A stretch of 64,000 nucleotides of DNA from JAYEIA01 sp964472505 (GTDB lineage: Bacteria > Bacteroidota > Bacteroidia > Bacteroidales > JAADGE01), in assembly GCA_964472505.1 (NCBI GenBank), contig CAYYQW010000014.1:1-64000 (forward strand). Direction: 5' to 3'. Made by a program: the position numbers and the translations under genes. The notes under the pieces are model-generated. The model was not told the origin of the DNA. It saw only the letters and a list, made by a program, of their open reading frames with translations, and did not search any database. This document shows positions 35,732 to 43,582 of the stretch, one piece after another (positions within the stretch are counted from its first letter, which is position 1; each line of letters opens with the position of its first letter).

Positions 35732-37435
35732 ATGAACAACACCGTTATAATAAAAAGTATAGTTTTGGCCGCCCTTGTTTTTTTGAGCTTAAGTGTTGCC
35801 GCTCAAGATCGGGTTACGGGTTATAATTTTGCAACGCGTTCCGAGGTAATAGCCGAACACGGTATGGCGGCTACCAGTCATCCTTTGGCTACGCAGATAG
35901 CTTTGGATATTTTGAAAAAAGGCGGAAGCGCCGTTGATGCTGCTATTGCTGCCAATGCTGCGCTGGGGCTGATGGAGCCCACCGGCTCCGGCATAGGCGG
36001 CGATTTATTTGCCATTGTATGGGATGCCGAATCTGAGAAATTATACGGACTGAATGCAAGCGGACGATCTCCGCAAGACATAACTTTAGAATACTTTAAA
36101 AAGGAAGGCTTGGATAGAATTCCGGCTTACGGACCTTTGCCGGTTACCGTACCCGGCTGTGTGGACGGATGGTTTGAGTTACATAAAAAATTCGGAAAAT
36201 TGGATATGAAGCATATTCTGTCGCCGGCGATTCATTATGCCGAAAACGGTTTTCCCGTTACCGAACTGATTGCGTATTATTTACAACTTTCTTCCTATAG
36301 ATTTAAAGATTATCCCAATTTTAAGGAAACCTACATGCCCGGCGGAAAAGCATTGGAGAAAGGCGATATTTTTAAAAATCCGGATTTGGCCGAAACTTAC
36401 CGCACCATTGCACAAGGCGGCAGTGATGCCTTTTACAGCGGGGAAATTGCCGAAACTATAGGTGAGTTTATTCAAGAACAAGGCGGCTTTTTAAGTGCTG
36501 ATGATTTGAGAGCACACAAATCGGAATGGGTCGAGCCGGTTTCCGCTAATTACCGAGGCTATGATGTTTGGGAATTACCGCCCAACGGGCAGGGAATTGC
36601 CGCATTGCAGATTTTAAATATTTTGGAAGCCTATGACATTAAAGCTATGGGCTTTGGCAGTGCCGATTACATCCATTATTTTACCGAAGCCAAGAAATTA
36701 GCGTTTGAGGATCGAGCTAAACACTATGCCGACCCGGATTTTGTAAACTTGCCTACCGAAGAATTAATTTCAAAAGAATATGCCGAAAAACGGCGTAAAC
36801 TAATTAAACAATATCGCGCAGCACGTGCATACCCGGCCGGTGAATTGGAGCAGGGAAATACCATATATTTGACTACAGCCGATAAAGACGGAAATATGGT
36901 GTCGCTCATACAAAGTAATTATCGAGGAATGGGTTCCGGAATGGTGCCTCCGGGTCTGGGATTCATGTTGCAGGATCGCGGCGAGATGTTCTCTTTACAA
37001 AAAGGGCATCCGAATGTTTTGGAACCGCGCAAACGCCCCTTCCATACAATTATTCCGGCCTTTATAACTAAAGAAGGAAAGCCCTGGGTGAGTTTTGGCG
37101 TAATGGGCGGAGCCATGCAACCGCAAGGCCATGCACAAATTGTGGTAAATCTGGTGGATTTCGGTATGAATTTACAGGAAGCCGGTGATGCCCCAAGAAT
37201 TCGACATATAGGCTCATCACAACCAACCGATGAAGTCATGACCGACGGCGGCGACTTACAACTTGAGTCCGGTTTCGAATATCAGGTTATTCGCGAACTT
37301 CTGCACAGAGGCCATAAGGTAAGTTTTGGCTCCGGCGGTTACGGCGGATACCAAGCCATTATGTACGATGCCCTAAAAGGCGTTTACTACGGAGCCTCCG
37401 AATCGCGCAAAGACGGACAGGCAGCCGGTTATTAA
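35732..37435 (+). CDS. ggt: Gamma-glutamyltransferase
   Basis: GGT cleaves gamma-glutamyl bonds of glutathione and related peptides and can pass the glutamyl group to amino acids; it is made as a precursor that cuts itself into two subunits. The 567-residue protein has a signal peptide (IVLAALVFLSLSVAAQ), the large-subunit motif GSGIGGDLF and ASGRSP, and the processing site in GNTIYLTTADKDGNMVS, where the Thr after GN aligns with the N-terminal nucleophile. PPNGQG and the late SFGVMGG also fit. Location should be periplasmic. It is a single-gene unit, ended by the hairpin at 37477-37507. Confidence 0.93.
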   Translation: MNNTVIIKSIVLAALVFLSLSVAAQDRVTGYNFATRSEVIAEHGMAATSHPLATQIALDILKKGGSAVDAAIAANAALGLMEPTGSGIGGDLFAIVWDAESEKLYGLNASGRSPQDITLEYFKKEGLDRIPAYGPLPVTVPGCVDGWFELHKKFGKLDMKHILSPAIHYAENGFPVTELIAYYLQLSSYRFKDYPNFKETYMPGGKALEKGDIFKNPDLAETYRTIAQGGSDAFYSGEIAETIGEFIQEQGGFLSADDLRAHKSEWVEPVSANYRGYDVWELPPNGQGIAALQILNILEAYDIKAMGFGSADYIHYFTEAKKLAFEDRAKHYADPDFVNLPTEELISKEYAEKRRKLIKQYRAARAYPAGELEQGNTIYLTTADKDGNMVSLIQSNYRGMGSGMVPPGLGFMLQDRGEMFSLQKGHPNVLEPRKRPFHTIIPAFITKEGKPWVSFGVMGGAMQPQGHAQIVVNLVDFGMNLQEAGDAPRIRHIGSSQPTDEVMTDGGDLQLESGFEYQVIRELLHRGHKVSFGSGGYGGYQAIMYDALKGVYYGASESRKDGQAAGY

Positions 37436-37476
37436 CAGCTCTTTGGATTAACTTTTAAAAAAGCGTAATTTTAAAC

Positions 37477-37507
37477 CCGGTGCAGTTATATGTGAAATAA
37501 ACACCGG
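37477..37507 (+). terminator. Weak hairpin after ggt
   Basis: CCGGTG (37477-37482) pairs with CACCGG (37502-37507) over a 19-nt AT-rich loop. There is no T-run, so this may be only a transcript end fold. The accessory island begins just after it. Confidence 0.35.
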
Positions 37508-37522
37508 ATGGTTATACGGATG

Positions 37523-38473
37523 TTGCCTGCCATTAATGAATAAAAATGAATTACAATATTCAACAGATTAAGAGAAAGTATTCTAAATCGGATGTTCATG
37601 AGTTTTCTGATTATCATCAATTTATGGATGCATCAGTTGAATTGATGAAACAGACGATTGAGCTTTTATGGATATTAATCGGGATTGGATATTGTGACGA
37701 AAATGGAGAACCCAAAAAGATTTCAAAAGAGGAAGCTGTTGTAGCTGGAAATATTAATAGGTATATCAAGTTAAATACTTCATTTTTACAAAACATATGT
37801 GAGGGAAAAATTGAGATAGCTTCAATCCTTTCAAGATGTATTGGAGAAACTTATATCAACACGAAATATCTTATGTCAAACAGTGAAGAACGGGTGATCA
37901 AGAACTATATAAAATACTCACTCATAACTGAAAAGGCACTTTGGAATACAATACGAGAAAATATTGAGAAGAGAGGAGGTAATACTGAGCATATTGAGAT
38001 GAGAATGAATAATTCTATAGAAAGGAGCTTTGATAAGTCAGATTTTGAATTGGGCGAAGTAAGCAGAAGTTCTAAATGGAAAAGTATTTCTAAAAGAGCA
38101 AACGAAGTCGCTGGCGATGAATTTTATTCAATATTTTATGGTATAGGAAGTCATTCGATTCATGGGAATTGGCAAGATATTTTGACTTACCATTTGAAAA
38201 GTTCTGATGATGGATTTATCCTGAATTTGAATTGGAATGGTTCACAGCCACAATTGATTGATGCCACTGTCTTAATGAACTTGGATTTAGTCGAATCAGT
38301 TGCTGAAGAGTTAAAAAAAACAGAAATCATTAAAATTAAAGAAGAGCTAATTGATTATCAGATAGATTTGATTGAAGCTCATGAAAAATATTTGAGAAAA
38401 AATTGAAAACGGCAGGCAACATGGTGCAGCCGACAATACTGCGCTGCGCTCCGTACTGCGGCTGAACAACACG
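37523..38473 (+). mobile_element. Integron-type gene cassette (unit 1)
   Basis: The unit starts with TTGCCTGCC right after a G and ends with GGCAGGCAAC plus an imperfect palindrome (CAGCCG 38427-38432 with CGGCTG 38459-38464) that runs to GTTAGCG at 38473-38479. The end regions 37520-37531 and 38411-38422 are perfect 12-bp inverted repeats. This is what a cassette gives when its attC site is cut between G and TT: the first bases of the cassette pair with the left box of its own attC. The unit encloses the DUF5677-like gene. I see no integrase in the window. Confidence 0.55.
37546..38406 (+). CDS. DUF5677-like protein, function unknown
   Basis: The 286-residue protein is mostly helical with no signal peptide. 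It has the pattern of DUF5677 proteins: a hydrophobic helix ILSRCIGETYINTKYL in the middle and YGIGSHSIHGNW toward the C-terminus, where a Ser-x3-His-Gly line is typical. Its biochemical role is not known. Codon use is AT-richer than in the flanking ggt gene, and the gene fills one cassette-like unit, which points to horizontal gain. Confidence 0.6.
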   Translation: MNYNIQQIKRKYSKSDVHEFSDYHQFMDASVELMKQTIELLWILIGIGYCDENGEPKKISKEEAVVAGNINRYIKLNTSFLQNICEGKIEIASILSRCIGETYINTKYLMSNSEERVIKNYIKYSLITEKALWNTIRENIEKRGGNTEHIEMRMNNSIERSFDKSDFELGEVSRSSKWKSISKRANEVAGDEFYSIFYGIGSHSIHGNWQDILTYHLKSSDDGFILNLNWNGSQPQLIDATVLMNLDLVESVAEELKKTEIIKIKEELIDYQIDLIEAHEKYLRKN

Positions 38474-38479
38474 TTAGCG
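38411..38479. repeat. attC-like palindrome closing cassette unit 1
   Basis: The segment runs from GGCAGGCAAC to GTTAGCG. Its inner arms CAGCCG(a)CA.TAC and GTA.TGCGGCTG pair with one unpaired base, which recalls the extrahelical bases of true attC folds. The next gene starts 20 bp after it. Confidence 0.5.
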
Positions 38480-38498
38480 ATTACTAAAAAAACTCAAA

Positions 38499-39509
38499 AT
38501 GAAATCACTTAATGAATTGATCCTTTATAGTAATGACCAGCCAAATTCAATTGGAGAACGTGATTGTTTAATAAAACCAGACCTTCATCCTTATTTGATT
38601 TACAGGGTATTAAAAGAATTTTTTGGCTTGCCAAACATTGTGAATGAAGATGAAGATAAAATTCAATGGATTTATTTGTTCCAAATAGAAGATTTATTTG
38701 TTCAAATATATGATTGGAAAGTTTTAAGTTGTTCGATTGTAATATACAGTAAAGATAAAAGCGTACAAAATTCAGAAAAGTTTGCAAATACGTTAAATTC
38801 ACTTTTAGAAAAGGAAGGTAGAAAGTTTCAGAAAGAGCTCAATTTTAAAATAAAAGAACCATTTGCAAGAATAATTCAAAATCCGTACAAGTTGTACTTT
38901 TCAACCGCTGAAAATTTAAGGGATTTAGCAGTTGATTTAATTTCAAATTCTCATAATAAAAGTGATATTTCAAATTCATTTCAATTGTTCCAAAAACAGT
39001 TTGATATTTCTCGTTCAGCATTTTTAATGTACCTTTCTTCTTTTGAAGGGTTTCTAAATCTTGTGTACGAGATTTATTTAAAACCTGAATTGAGAGATGA
39101 ACGAATTTACAACACGATAAATAGGGAACAGATAGATGTAAAGCTTAGATTACTGCCAACTTATTGTGAAGGTTTTAAAGTTCCAATCATTGATAAAAAT
39201 GATGAACGATTTAAAAATTATCATCGAATTGTTAATCTTAGAAATGATTTTGTTCATGCAAATCTTATTAAATCGGAAGAAAGTCAAGTATTTATAGAAG
39301 ATGATTTTGAGTTTATTTATTTATCTAATTCTGATGTACAAATCCCAAAGGATTTTAGTAAAATTAGCATTGAGAATGTTGATACAGCCAGAAAATATAT
39401 TCTTGATATGATTGATCTGGTATTTGAAAGCATGAAACGAACTTATCGTATTGATTTAGAAAATCAGTTAGAAAATGAAGTAATCCAAATTGATATATTA
39501 GATGAATAA
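38499..39509 (+). CDS. Cassette protein with a C-terminal HEPN-type RNDFVH motif
   Basis: I do not recognise the family of this 336-residue protein. The N-terminal 160 residues look like a small alpha/beta domain rich in aromatic residues. The C-terminal half is helical and contains FLMYLSSFEGFLNLVYE and NLRNDFVHANL. The latter is an Rx4H motif (Arg248 to His253), the active-site signature of HEPN-fold ribonucleases and of many helical defence and toxin proteins. No antitoxin-like gene is adjacent. It is AT-rich and sits between two palindromic boundaries. Confidence 0.5.
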   Translation: MKSLNELILYSNDQPNSIGERDCLIKPDLHPYLIYRVLKEFFGLPNIVNEDEDKIQWIYLFQIEDLFVQIYDWKVLSCSIVIYSKDKSVQNSEKFANTLNSLLEKEGRKFQKELNFKIKEPFARIIQNPYKLYFSTAENLRDLAVDLISNSHNKSDISNSFQLFQKQFDISRSAFLMYLSSFEGFLNLVYEIYLKPELRDERIYNTINREQIDVKLRLLPTYCEGFKVPIIDKNDERFKNYHRIVNLRNDFVHANLIKSEESQVFIEDDFEFIYLSNSDVQIPKDFSKISIENVDTARKYILDMIDLVFESMKRTYRIDLENQLENEVIQIDILDE

Positions 39510-39584
39510 TTTAGACTAAAATTTGTAGCTTTTTGAAACAATATACATTTAACAAAAAATACAATGTAACAGTTTTATTTTTCG

Positions 39585-39592
39585 TAAATTTG
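39585..39592 (+). promoter_or_regulatory. Orphan promoter box before a tiny ORF
   Basis: TAAATTTG is an exact -7 match. The first ATG after it (39615) opens only a 21-codon frame. The transcript would run on through the palindrome at 39689-39780 toward the SWIM gene. Confidence 0.4.
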
Positions 39593-39614
39593 CACTTAAA
39601 ATCAATAAAAAAGT

Positions 39615-39680
39615 ATGATTGCGACTAAACGACAGATAAATAACAGATTAACGAATGTTAAAACCTCTAACATATTATAG
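39615..39680 (+). CDS. 21-codon ORF, possible leader peptide or gene remnant
   Basis: The frame reads MIATKRQINNRLTNVKTSN and two more residues, then TAG. It follows a perfect -7 box by 22 bp, which favours real transcription. It is either a gene remnant cut by cassette rearrangement or a leader peptide; nothing in the short sequence decides between these. Confidence 0.25.
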   Translation: MIATKRQINNRLTNVKTSNIL

Positions 39681-39688
39681 ACTGACCA

Positions 39689-39780
39689 TGCTGGCTTTCT
39701 GTAACTTGAAACATTGTACGTATCTAAAAACAGTTGTACGTTTAGATATATTTGTGCTGTTAAGATGCTGAAAGCCAGCA
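39689..39780. repeat. Long imperfect palindrome with an inner promoter
   Basis: An 11-bp perfect outer stem (39689-39699 with 39770-39780) encloses an 8-bp inner stem (TATCTAAA 39721-39728 with TTTAGATA 39741-39748). TTGTACG occurs twice (39714-39720 and 39734-39740). It separates two cassette-like genes and has the size of an attC-type fold; a following GTTACC lies at 39800-39805. Confidence 0.45.
39747..39754 (+). promoter_or_regulatory. Candidate promoter of the SWIM gene with repeat operator
   Basis: TATATTTG matches TAnnTTTG exactly and overlaps the end of the inner inverted repeat TATCTAAA/TTTAGATA, beside the doubled TTGTACG. A repressor bound to these repeats would block the promoter. 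The SWIM gene starts about 105 bp downstream. Confidence 0.4.
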
Positions 39781-39859
39781 CGGCGGCTATAGTTTTTCGT
39801 TACCAGCTATAAGGGGAAGGAAAATTGAACGATGAAAATGAGCAACAAAAAAGTCAAGA

Positions 39860-41545
39860 ATGAGAATACCATTAAACGAATTTGAACAAATAATTGATGA
39901 AACAATTCTTAAAAGAGGATTATCATACTTTAAAAATGGTTATGTAACTGATTTTATTGAAATATCGAGCGGAGAATACGAAGCTAATGTTTCAGGGTCA
40001 GAAGAATATACTGTTCGTTTAGAAGTAAAGAATAATGAAATTACAGAACATTATTGCGATTGCCCATATGATTTTGGTCCTGTTTGTAAACACGTTGTAG
40101 CATCAATATTTTACCTAAAACAAGATGAATTAAATTTGAATGAGCAAAGTTTAACACCTCTTATTAAAAAGAAGAAAAAGAAATCTGTATCACAGCAACT
40201 GAATGACCTTTTAGACAAAGTTTCTCACAAAGATTTAAAAAAGTTTATTCAAGAGCAAAGTAAAATTGATAAACAATTTAGAAACTTGTTTTTATCATAT
40301 TTTGCACATCTTAATGAAAATCAATCAAAAGAGTTTTATCAAAAACAGATACAGTCTGTTGTTAATTCGGCAACAGATAGATACGGCTTTATTGGTTGGC
40401 ACGAAATGACATATTTAGAGCAAGGAATTGACCCCATAATTACAATTGCAGAAAAACATTTTGAGAATAACAATTACGAGAATGCAATTTTTATATACAC
40501 TGCTTTAATGGAGGTGATGACTGAAACACTTCAATTTTGCGATGATAGTAATGGTGTTGTGGGTAGTATAATTGATAGTTCTTACGAAAATTTATCAAGC
40601 ATAGCCTCAGAAACTCTTTCTGATGATATTAGAAAAGACCTTTTCAATTATTGTATATCAGCATTTGAAATGAAATATTTTGATGGCTGGGATTGGCATT
40701 TAGGAGTTTTACATATCGCTAAAAATCTTGTAACAGATGAAAAAGGAGCTGATATTATTATTAAGTGTTTAGATACTGTTAACGGTGATTATGAGAAAGA
40801 GAGAGCTCAATCCTTTAAACTTGAAATAATTACACAATACAAAACCAAAGAAGAAGCTCAGAAATTTATTGATAAACATATCACAAATTCATCAATACGA
40901 AATAGTGAAATTGAAAAAGCGATAAAAAACAAGGAATTTGAAAAGGCAATAGAACTATGCAAAGACGGTATTAAATATGATGAGCAAGATAAGCCGGGTT
41001 TAGTAAAAAAATGGTATGATCGGTTATTGGAAATTGCATTAATTCAAAAAGACACAATCAAAATAATTGAATATGCTCGTTATAGATTAATAAATAATTT
41101 TGGTGCATCAAAAGATTATTATGCAATATTGAAACAAAATATTGAACCAAATAAATGGGAAGAATTTTTAGAAGATATTGTAAAAGAAATTACACCAAAA
41201 GAAACTTGGAAATACAACGAACTTGTTCGAACAATATATATAAATGAGAAATGGTGGGATAGATTATTTTTGTTATTAAAACAAAATACTTCTTTGGAAA
41301 ACATTGAAAACAATGAGAAATATCTGTCAAAAGATTATTCGACAGAATTAATTCAACTTTATAGCGAAAGACTTGTAAAATACGTTGATAGGTTTATGGG
41401 AAGAAATCATTATCAAACAGCTTGCAGGTATTTAAGAAGAATGAAAAAACTTGGAGGAAGTGAAGAAGTTAAGTTTTTAATTGAACAATTCAAGGCAAAT
41501 CACCCAAAACGAAAAGCGTTATTAGACGAATTAAGTAGAGTTTAA
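39860..41545 (+). CDS. SWIM zinc-finger protein, function unknown
   Basis: The 561-residue protein has a SWIM zinc finger near its N-terminus: Cys66-x-Cys68-x7-Cys76-x-His78 in YCDCPYDFGPVCKHVVA. The rest is a long helical region that looks like degenerate repeat helices (YENAIFIYTALMEV, FEKAIELCKDGIKY), similar to TPR solenoids. SWIM fingers bind DNA or proteins and often sit on SNF2 helicases or transposases; here there is no helicase or nuclease domain. It may be one half of a pair whose partner is missing. AT-rich codon use sets it apart from the core genes. Confidence 0.75.
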   Translation: MRIPLNEFEQIIDETILKRGLSYFKNGYVTDFIEISSGEYEANVSGSEEYTVRLEVKNNEITEHYCDCPYDFGPVCKHVVASIFYLKQDELNLNEQSLTPLIKKKKKKSVSQQLNDLLDKVSHKDLKKFIQEQSKIDKQFRNLFLSYFAHLNENQSKEFYQKQIQSVVNSATDRYGFIGWHEMTYLEQGIDPIITIAEKHFENNNYENAIFIYTALMEVMTETLQFCDDSNGVVGSIIDSSYENLSSIASETLSDDIRKDLFNYCISAFEMKYFDGWDWHLGVLHIAKNLVTDEKGADIIIKCLDTVNGDYEKERAQSFKLEIITQYKTKEEAQKFIDKHITNSSIRNSEIEKAIKNKEFEKAIELCKDGIKYDEQDKPGLVKKWYDRLLEIALIQKDTIKIIEYARYRLINNFGASKDYYAILKQNIEPNKWEEFLEDIVKEITPKETWKYNELVRTIYINEKWWDRLFLLLKQNTSLENIENNEKYLSKDYSTELIQLYSERLVKYVDRFMGRNHYQTACRYLRRMKKLGGSEEVKFLIEQFKANHPKRKALLDELSRV

Positions 41546-41570
41546 GAGTAAAACATAGAGAATGAAGGAA

Positions 41571-41697
41571 TTACAGTTGGCAGCATCGTGTATAGTGCTA
41601 ATTTCAAAGGCATTACATCTAATAAACGGTGTAGCGGTTTGACAGGTTCGTGCTTCGAATCGCCAAATGACACCATACATGTAACCGTTGGTTTTCA
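41571..41697. repeat. Cassette-boundary palindrome after the SWIM gene
   Basis: The stretch opens with GTTGGCAGC, contains an imperfect fold (GGTGT..CGGTTTG near 41630 against CGCCAAATGACACC near 41662-41675, with TTCG-rich tip) and ends near CCGTTGG. It has no coding potential. Form and place match the other unit boundaries of the island. Confidence 0.4.
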
Positions 41698-41735
41698 GCT
41701 TTAAAAAAAATCCGACAAATTTAATTCAGATGTAG

Positions 41736-41766
41736 TTTCAATATTTGGAAACATTTATTATCTTTG
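41736..41766 (+). promoter_or_regulatory. Promoter of the HigBA-type pair
   Basis: TTTC (41736-41739), a 19-bp spacer and TATCTTTG (41759-41766) fit the Bacteroidota promoter. The start codon follows 12 bp later. The spacer holds a TTTCAATATTTGGAAA near-palindrome (41736-41751) that could be the antitoxin operator. Confidence 0.55.
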
Positions 41767-41778
41767 CTTAGTTTATTG

Positions 41779-42132
41779 ATGACAATAAGGATGAGATATT
41801 TTGATACAAGGTTTATGGATGACGCAGATGAGTTTATCGCTCAACTTGATTTGAAGACCGCAAAATAGATATTCTACAATATTGATTTAGCAGAGCAGAC
41901 AAACGACCCCAACTTGTTCAAGAAACTACAGAATGACATTTGGGAATTTCGAACGAAATTTGCCGGACTTCAAGTCAGACTTCTTGCTTTTTGGGACAAG
42001 ACGGACAATAAAGATACTTTGGTTATTGCTACACATGGGTTTATTAAAAAAGTCGATAAAGTGTCGGCTAACGAGATTGAAAGAGCGGTGAGACTGCGAG
42101 AAAAGTATTTTAAAAGCAAACTAAAAAATTAA
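41779..42132 (+). pseudogene. HigB/RelE-type toxin gene interrupted by an in-frame amber codon
   Basis: Read through one TAG at 41866-41868 (codon 30), the frame gives a full toxin of the HigB/Gp49 type: MRYFDTRF...EFIAQLDLKTAK-stop-IFYNIDLAEQ, then FRTKFAGLQVRLLAFWDKTD, LVIATHGFIKK and a Lys-rich tail. The frame is otherwise intact and no indel is needed; one base change, for example from a Lys codon AAG, would explain it. These toxins cut mRNA on the ribosome. As it stands the product stops after 29 residues. A TTG at 41914 could start a shorter piece, but that lacks the N-terminal helix pair. The antitoxin gene follows after 4 bp. Confidence 0.75.
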
Positions 42133-42136
42133 AAAT

Positions 42137-42463
42137 ATGGCAACTAAAGAAATAAAGACCTATACGCTTGCTGAAATGAAAGATAAATACATTGGCAAGG
42201 ATGGTACAAAAGAGAGAGAGGATTATGAATATGAACTTCGCATGGATGTTTTAGGTAGAATGATTAAAACAGCCAGACAAGAACGTAATTTGACTCAAGA
42301 AGAACTCGGGCGACTTGTTGGAGTTCAAAAAGCTCAAATTTCAAAACTGGAGAGCAGTGCGAATAGTGCAACAATAGACACTATAATTAAGGTTTTCAAA
42401 GCATTAAAGGCGGAAGTAAACTTTAACGTGAAACTTGAAAGTAACTTTGTAAAACTAATATGA
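42137..42463 (+). CDS. HigA-type antitoxin, XRE helix-turn-helix
   Basis: The 108-residue protein has a classic XRE helix-turn-helix at about 37-92: MIKTARQERNLTQEELGRLVG, then VQKAQISKLESSANSATIDTI. A flexible N-terminal tail of about 35 residues precedes it. This is the usual antitoxin and autorepressor partner of Gp49/HigB-type toxins, with the toxin-first gene order typical of higBA. It is intact while its toxin carries a stop codon. Confidence 0.85.
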   Translation: MATKEIKTYTLAEMKDKYIGKDGTKEREDYEYELRMDVLGRMIKTARQERNLTQEELGRLVGVQKAQISKLESSANSATIDTIIKVFKALKAEVNFNVKLESNFVKLI

Positions 42464-42488
42464 TAGAAAAAAACCGAACGCACAACAC

Positions 42489-42610
42489 GCGGTTTAAAAA
42501 ATTACCGGGACAGTTGTTTATTCAAGGGTTGCAGCCCGCTTCAACTTTTTTGTAACTCGACAGGAAATTGTCCGCAATCGGCAACTTTTTATACCGCCAA
42601 ACGTTGGCAG
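42489..42610. repeat. Cassette-boundary palindrome after higA
   Basis: GCGGTTTAAAAA (42489-42500) pairs with TTTTTATACCGC (42586-42597) with one mismatch. A weaker inner pairing (GGACA near 42508 with TGTCC near 42568-42572) continues the fold, and GTTGGCAG follows at 42603-42610. It is non-coding and has the long-arm form expected of attC-like sites. Confidence 0.45.
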
Positions 42611-42639
42611 TAAGCTAAGTGAGTTAATAAATGTACTTA

Positions 42640-42671
42640 TTTCTAATACCGTAAGATTATTTTTACCTTTA
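42640..42671 (+). promoter_or_regulatory. Candidate promoter of the HEPN-MNT pair
   Basis: TTTC (42640-42643), a 20-bp spacer and TACCTTTA (42664-42671, seven of eight bases of TAnnTTTG) lie 39 bp before the HEPN start codon. Confidence 0.45.
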
Positions 42672-42709
42672 CTTCGTGAAATAAACAGCAGAATAAAAAT
42701 GGTGATATA

Positions 42710-43201
42710 ATGACAACTAATAAAGACATGAGGTGGGAGCAGAGGTTTTCGAATTTTAATAAGGCCTTGAAAAAGCTTACGGAAGCAGTTGATTATATAA
42801 AAACAGATTTGGCTAAACATGAAACAGACTTAGATTCTGAGAATGCCGAAGATATATTAGATGAAATACTTAAAGAAGGATTAATTCAGCGTTTTGAATA
42901 TACTCACGAATTAGCTTGGAAAGTGATGAAGGATTTCTTATCGGAAATAGGAGATATTAAAATATATGGTTCGAAAGATGCGACAAGGGAAGCATTTAAA
43001 GCAGAAATTATTGAAAACGGCGATGTTTGGATGGAGATGATAAAAAGTAGAAATAAAAGCTCTCATACATATAATGAGGAAACAGCAGATGAAATATATA
43101 CCAAAATAATTAATGAATATCATTCGGTATTTCTGATTTTTCAGCAAGTAATGGAAGAGAAAAGATCGGGTGAACAATACAACTTATTTGATAAGAAATA
43201 A
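42710..43201 (+). CDS. HEPN toxin / nucleotidyltransferase substrate-binding protein (HI0074 type)
   Basis: The 163-residue all-helical protein belongs to the HI0074-like HEPN family: MRWEQRFSNFNKALKKL at the start, RFEYTHELAWKVMKDFL, and GSKDATREAF. It has the full toxin motif RNKSSHTY (Rx4HxY) near residues 114-121. In studied HEPN-MNT pairs the HEPN protein is an RNase toxin and its motif Tyr is AMPylated by the partner. Its stop codon overlaps the ATG of the MNT gene by one base (TAATG), which indicates coupled translation. Confidence 0.88.
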   Translation: MTTNKDMRWEQRFSNFNKALKKLTEAVDYIKTDLAKHETDLDSENAEDILDEILKEGLIQRFEYTHELAWKVMKDFLSEIGDIKIYGSKDATREAFKAEIIENGDVWMEMIKSRNKSSHTYNEETADEIYTKIINEYHSVFLIFQQVMEEKRSGEQYNLFDKK

Positions 43202-43509
43202 TGTTTGGATTAAAAAATACACATATAAAATCTATTAATTCTGTTTTTGAGAATTACGATTGTGTTATCAAAGCGATCTTGTATGGCTCACGGGCCAAAG
43301 GTAATTACAGAAATGGTTCTGATATAGACCTTACGCTAATTGGTGCTGATATAGATTTAAGCACTTTAATGAAAATAGAAAATGAACTTGATGATTTACT
43401 TTTGCCGCATAAAATAGATTTATCAATACTTCATAAAATTGAAAACCCTGATTTAAAAGACCATATCAATAGAGTGGGTGAGGTTTTTTATGAAAAAAAA
43501 TTGGATTAA
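43201..43509 (+). CDS. MNT-type nucleotidyltransferase antitoxin (HI0073 type)
   Basis: The 102-residue protein is a minimal nucleotidyltransferase with an exact GSx10DxD motif: Gly29-Ser30 in LYGSRAKGN and Asp41, Asp43 in GSDIDLTL, with a third acidic position likely in KIDLSIL. MNT antitoxins neutralise their HEPN partner by adding AMP to the motif tyrosine. It overlaps the HEPN gene by one base. No frameshift or lost residue is visible, so the pair should be functional. Confidence 0.88.
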   Translation: MFGLKNTHIKSINSVFENYDCVIKAILYGSRAKGNYRNGSDIDLTLIGADIDLSTLMKIENELDDLLLPHKIDLSILHKIENPDLKDHINRVGEVFYEKKLD

Positions 43510-43517
43510 AGCCCGGT

Positions 43518-43582
43518 GACTAACAAAATGCATCGTTCACAGCGGCTTATTGCTTAATTTCAGCACCGCTGTTAATGCGATG
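43518..43582. repeat. Cassette-boundary palindrome closing the island
   Basis: CATCG (43531-43535) and ACAGCGG (43539-43545) pair with CCGCTGT (43566-43572) and CGATG (43578-43582), with a bulge between the two stem parts. GACTAAC stands at 43518-43524, like the left box of an attC site. Core-type sequence (malQ) resumes at 43609. Confidence 0.45.

Noticed and set aside
41914..42132. 72-codon frame from a TTG as an independent gene
   Set aside because: It is the C-terminal part of the HigB-type toxin after the amber codon; the frame upstream continues the family sequence, so I treat the whole as one interrupted gene.
42938..43177. Antisense frame over the HEPN gene and similar long frames opposite other genes
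   Set aside because: They are shadows of strong coding sequences on the other strand and carry no domain or signal of their own.
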